Positions 59,701 through 64,000 of a stretch of DNA of 64,000 nt are shown here, in pieces. The stretch is taken from assembly GCA_035582835.1 (NCBI GenBank), contig JAYKAV010001842.1, positions 1,160,110-1,224,109 of the forward strand, written 5' to 3'. The position numbers and the translations under genes were made by a program. This stretch comes from Phoebastria nigripes (taxonomy: Eukaryota; Chordata; Aves; Procellariiformes; Diomedeidae). The first letter of the stretch is position 1, and each line of letters opens with the position of its first letter. Under the pieces are notes generated by a model, which was not told the origin of the DNA, did no database searches, and was given only the letters and a program-made list of their open reading frames with translations.

Positions 59701-62700
59701 GGGGAGAAAAATAAGGTGCAGCCNTAAGAAAAAGGCGCTGTCATGCTGTCTGCTTGTTTGACGCAGAAGGCTTGGAGCGGCTCCGCAGCAGCTTATGAAC
59801 ACTGCATGCTGGGCTGCTGTTTGGGTTTTTATTTATCATGATTTAGTATGATAAGGGTCACTTGAAGGCAGGAAGCAGCATCACTGCTTGAGGTTGTGTG
59901 CCTTCTGCCAAACATGAGTGGTCTGGCAAGGTGATGAGCTTCTGGTGAGCAATATCCTTTGTATTCATCCAGTCTGGTCAGGAGGAGTGAAGGTTGGGGC
60001 TGGCTGAACATGAGAAACTGAGCTAAATAGGGACCATTTGCATTGAAAGTGAGAGGTGGCAAGGGCTGGTGGGTGGGTGGATGCATCTTTGCCCCATAAG
60101 AAGGAGCATCCTCCACCTGCAGTCCCACAGTGTGTGTCTGGGTGGGTTTATTTGCATGTCCCTCATGCTCTGGGGTTGACTAACAAGGTATTATCTCTAA
60201 CCCCTAGCAGGCAGCCAGGAGATGTGCATTTGTGCTNTGAGTAGCATCTTTGGCTGTTGGGGATGGAGGCAGCTGGAGGTGGGCAGAGGTTTTGGACCTC
60301 CTATTTTGGCGGGGGGCAGATGGCACAGGGGGTTCTTAGGTTGAGAAAACCAAACCCTCAACAAGAAACACTCAAATTCCCTTTGGGCTGAATAGCAATC
60401 ATTCTTTAACTGCTACCTGTGGCTTAAGCAAGGAAAGGAGAAAATCCTTCATTTCCCTCTGCTATTCCTGTCCTTTGTGTTCTGCTTCGTTTGGTTTCTA
60501 CTGGACAGCCTGTGAAGCCTCAGCGCTTTCCTTCGTGGGCTCTGGGCAGATGGGGCATGTCTAAACCTACATAAGCACCAGCTGCAGGGTCCAGAGAGCA
60601 GCAGTCTCCTTCTNTTGGCAGAAGCACCTCTTGAACAGGTCCAACAAGCAGAGTAAACCCATCAAATGTCTACCAAGTAACTGAAATCAGGTTAAGTCCT
60701 ACCAAGGACTGAAATCAGGTTAAGAGGCAAGACACAGGCTTGAGGGAAGGTGGTGGCAGGGATGCTGTGGTAGCCACTGCTTATAACCACATGCTTTGGC
60801 GGTGATGAGGTGTAGGGAGGAAGATGCTTTGAGCTAAGAAGGCAGGCTTTGGAGAAGCCCAGGGCAGGGCTGAGCAGAGAGGCTGGGTCTTGGGGCTCTG
60901 ACTCTTCTGAAGTGCAGGCCTGCTTGACTTGGTGTCTTTTATGAAGCTCTTGTACAATTAATCACCAGTAAACTAGGCTCTAGCCCAAATTATTGTCAGT
61001 CTTGTGTGTGCTATGTGGAGCAGCCTCCACTGACATGGGAGGGAAGGTTTATGTCCTGCCCTGGGGGACTCTGAGTCTCAATTTGGGGAATCAAGCTGAT
61101 GGAGACAGAGGCTTGAACAGCCTTGAGGCGCTGCAGTGAGAACATCAAACACCAGTTCAAAACATCTTGGGTCAGAAACCAGCTGGAACTGGGCTAGGGC
61201 AGTCAGACTATTTGAGACTAGCTGGTATACAAAGCTCACATTTGTGGCTTTTTCCTCCCTCTGGTCTCTTGGTGGACCACGAAACCCTCTGAGAAGTTTG
61301 CCCTTAATTAACATGCTGCCTGTTGAACAAATAGCCGTTGAGCCCATGGGTCTCCACTGGCTGGTGTTGTGCAGCCTCTGGCTAAGGGATGTGGGAAGCA
61401 AACGTCTATCAAATGAAATGGTTTCTATTTCAGTCTTGGAGGTAGCTGTGATCGGCCCCAAGTCATGGCCAGGGATGCTTCGCAAGCACGTGACCACTGA
61501 AATGAAGCAGTCCATCACAGTTAAGCATCATGGGTGCTATGATGGCACTTGAAATGCCATTGAGTCTGGAGGAATTGATGGCAGAAGCTGTCAGCAAGGG
61601 TCTCTGAGATTGGCCATGTTCATCTGTGGTCTGTGGTCGCACTGTGGAAATAAGTCGATTTATCTGTGTGTTAGAAGTCGTTATATACATAAATGAGAAT
61701 AACTTGAGTCATTGTCTGGCTCTAGCTTCTTTAAGCCATGATTCAGTAACTAAGTACATGTGCTTAGCTCTAAGCAGCACTACTTGTAAGCTTAGCAAAG
61801 TATTTGCAGGATTGGGGCAGAAAACCTGTCTAAAACCTGCTGCAGTGATGTGGCAGCCCTGATTTGTGCTCAGGCACTTCATCACTAGCTAGGGACAAAC
61901 ATAAGACCAATGCTCAAAGCCTGTGGTGTAGACATTTATCTTCAGGTAGTCTTATTAATGCCAGAAGACCTGCTCTTTGCATAAGTACTTGTTGCTATGT
62001 GTGAGTTTCAGCAGTCAGAAATTCTGAAGAAAGTCTGATGTTGCTGCTGATCCTATGGGACAGACTTGCATGGGCCAGTTGGTGATAAAAGCTTTGTGCC
62101 AGTGACTGGATATAGATCATGCATGTCATGAGGGGAGGCCATGTGATGAGGAGAAATGGCTCCATAGGAAAAGGTTGTCTCCTCTCGTTACTCAAGGCTA
62201 TAAAACGTTGCCAGGGTTTTTCCCTGTGTGTAGCCTCTGGTCTGGTGTCTGGCTTGGATAAATGGAGCTTGCATATACATAAGGGTAAGGAAGAGGAATA
62301 ATTAGCGATCTAAAGATATTTATAATGACTTTGCTCTTCATCTCCTCTCTCTGCAGCAGCCAGGCATGTGACCCAGCCTCTGCACTGGATAGACTTGTTA
62401 TTGTAGTGCCTTGGTCATGGTGGATGCTGCTGACGCACGATAGAAAGATGTCAGGGAGAGCATCAAAGCTGACTTTTCACAGGGAGCCCTTGTCTGCGTG
62501 GAGTCCTTTGGACTGATGTGAAATGAATTTGGGTCAGCAGGGGGGAAGCCTTAAATGGGCAAGATAAATTAGAAAGCCTTCTGGTCATCAGATAAAATAG
62601 TGTAGTAGAAAAAAACATGAACACAGGGGCCTTTGCTAGATGATGAGGTGGGTTATTGGATTGACACACGCATAGGGATGCACATGATGGGGTGTAGAGG

Positions 62701-63893
62701 AATGACAGGGGCTGTGTCTTGCAGGCACTTGGGGCATAGGCAGATGGGGTGGAGCCCCTCTGCCCGTGCAGCTTTAGGCAAAGCCCTTCCCTTGGAGAGA
62801 AAACACTGGCCACATACAGCTGGGTTAAACCACTGAAATTTAAATATGCCTCTAAGTGTGGCCTCCTGTGGTTCCAGGAAACCTCATTTTATTATTTATG
62901 ACCATATTTTCCAGATGGGTGCTGGAATCTCTGCTTTTTCCTCCTGCTCTGGGCAGCTCTGTGTACTCTTCTCCACATCCCAGCACCAGTCAGTAATGTC
63001 CACCTCAAGTCCACCCAAATAAGCAGAAAGACCTATTTCTATATACTTCTCAGCACATTACAGCTTTCTATCCTATTTCTGACCCTTTCCCCAGGGCCAG
63101 AGCACTTTGCTGTGCATTGCTTAAGGTTCATATCCAGGCAATAAAATAACTTTCCCCCTGAGAAAAAAGCAAAAATGGGGAGAAAGATGTCTTTATATCT
63201 CCTGTTCAGTTGGAGAGCATGGGATGTTCCCACCTCCTGGGTACCTGCCTGAGGCTCTTTATCGCAGCACACTGTTACACATACAGCTGGTGGAGATCAG
63301 TGGTTGCAGGGNAGATAAGGAACTGAAGTCTCAGGGGCTGTAAATCATAGCTGTGGTTGCAAGCTTGCTGGCTGGTGAAGCAGCGTACTTGGGTATGTGA
63401 ACCGGAGCCAGGCAGATTTATGCCACAGGCTGAGGGTGCCAGATTTGCTCAGTTTTGCTCTGGTGTCACTGGGGCATGCGTAGCTGCAGGAGAATAGCTA
63501 TTCAACAACTGCCTGGCCTTTAAATTTCCAAGGTCAACTATGTGCTGTCACCCTTGCTTGAATCTTGCTTTCACTTGGGTGGTTAGTGATAAATGTCAAG
63601 TGAAGAAGCTGCCAGCTGTGCTTATGGGCAGGAAGGCTTTGTCCAGCTCAGGAAAAACCTTCCTGATGGTGCTCAGGATGTAGGGTGTAGTCATCCTTGT
63701 ATAGGAGACCCTTTCCTTTGGTTATGAGTAGAGTTGCATTGCTTTATTGGGAAAAGGGTGGGGAAAAGCCATCTATTCAAGCAGATTTTTAAATCCTGAT
63801 TTTTTTTTTAAGTGCTCTGCTGCTCTAGCTCCTGTGTAAGCACTGGGTACCTCTGTGCTTGAAGGAAGACCTCAGTAAAGAAAGCAGAAACAG
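56754..63893. other. Upstream intergenic sequence right of the LTR: no gene seen
   Basis: Moderate G+C sequence with short open frames only. No domain is recognisable in the longest ones (57762-58121 minus, 61078-61518 minus, 61136-61552 plus). The last two overlap each other on opposite strands, which argues for chance. A local duplication occurs at 60671-60724. Confidence 0.6.
60671..60724. repeat. Short tandem duplication (~28-bp period)
   Basis: TACCAAG...CTGAAATCAGGTTAAG at 60671-60696 is repeated as TACCAAGG-ACTGAAATC...GTTAAG ending at 60724, with a small indel. Confidence 0.85.
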
Positions 63894-64000
63894 ATCATAG
63901 AATAGAATCATAGAATCATTAAGGTTGGAAAAGACCTCTAAGATCATCAAGTCCAACCATCAACCCAACACCACCATGCCCACTAAACCATGTCCCTAAG
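63894..64000 (-). mobile_element. CR1 LINE, 3' end (truncated by the window edge)
   Basis: In minus orientation the segment ends with the short repeats ATTCTATGATTCTAT that terminate avian CR1 elements. These are preceded by the conserved GGTTGGACTTGATGATCTTAGAGG-type 3' UTR (read here as its complement, CCTCTAAGATCATCAAGTCC). CR1 is a non-LTR retrotransposon typical of birds and other sauropsids. Only the last ~107 bases are inside the window; the body continues to the right. The element is non-coding here. Confidence 0.95.

Noticed and set aside
61078..61552. Overlapping opposite-strand open frames of 146 and 138 codons
   Set aside because: Both cannot be coding over the same bases, and neither has a recognisable domain.

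Overview
The window is vertebrate nuclear DNA, almost certainly from a bird. It carries the 5' part of one recognisable protein-coding gene, PAX7, on the minus strand, embedded in very long non-coding sequence. The bird assignment rests on three observations. The PAX7 exons read as a normal vertebrate PAX7. The last ~107 bases are the 3' end of a CR1 LINE with the tail typical of birds and other sauropsids. An endogenous-retrovirus LTR at 56157-56748 belongs to a type I recognise as widespread in avian genomes. About 40 isolated single Ns, a further cluster of 12 inside the LTR, and one 90-N gap show that this is a draft consensus.

Layout, in the direction of PAX7 transcription (right to left): 38911-64000 is upstream intergenic sequence. 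It starts with a CpG-rich promoter-flanking block (to ~40.6 kb), contains a candidate conserved element near 43.2 kb, one solo LTR and the CR1 end, and shows no gene I can support. A CCAAT/GC/TATA-like core promoter lies at about 38856-38907, followed by a ~0.5 kb 5' UTR that contains the 90-N gap and a 21-codon upstream ORF. Coding exons are exon 1 (38216-38300), exon 2 (35963-36198), exon 3 (35173-35302) and exon 4 (34050-34184). Together they encode residues 1-195 plus one base: the N-terminus, the complete paired domain and the octapeptide. The rest of the window (1-34049) is read as the large fourth intron. I found no homeobox exon in it, so exon 5 and later exons probably lie beyond the left edge.

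Intron 4 is heterogeneous. Roughly 1-17 kb is ordinary AT-moderate sequence. From ~17.5 to 34 kb it becomes a mosaic of CpG-rich blocks (18.7-19.5, 22.4-23.25, 25.6-27.7 and 30.2-30.7 kb), AT-rich blocks that look like conserved non-coding elements, and many poly(A) and A/C tracts. This multi-island architecture is typical of Polycomb-regulated developmental regulators.

The best-supported biology is the pair of tandem splice acceptors, at exon 3 (an AAGCAG, NAGNAG-type site giving Q+/Q- forms) and exon 4 (two AGs 6 nt apart giving GL+/GL- forms). Both are visible in the DNA and alter the paired domain. I see no previously undescribed gene system. The other observations (a 25-bp exact duplication, a 27-bp palindrome, an unusually long anonymous ORF, recurrent A/C tracts, N clustering in the LTR) are flagged with modest scores.
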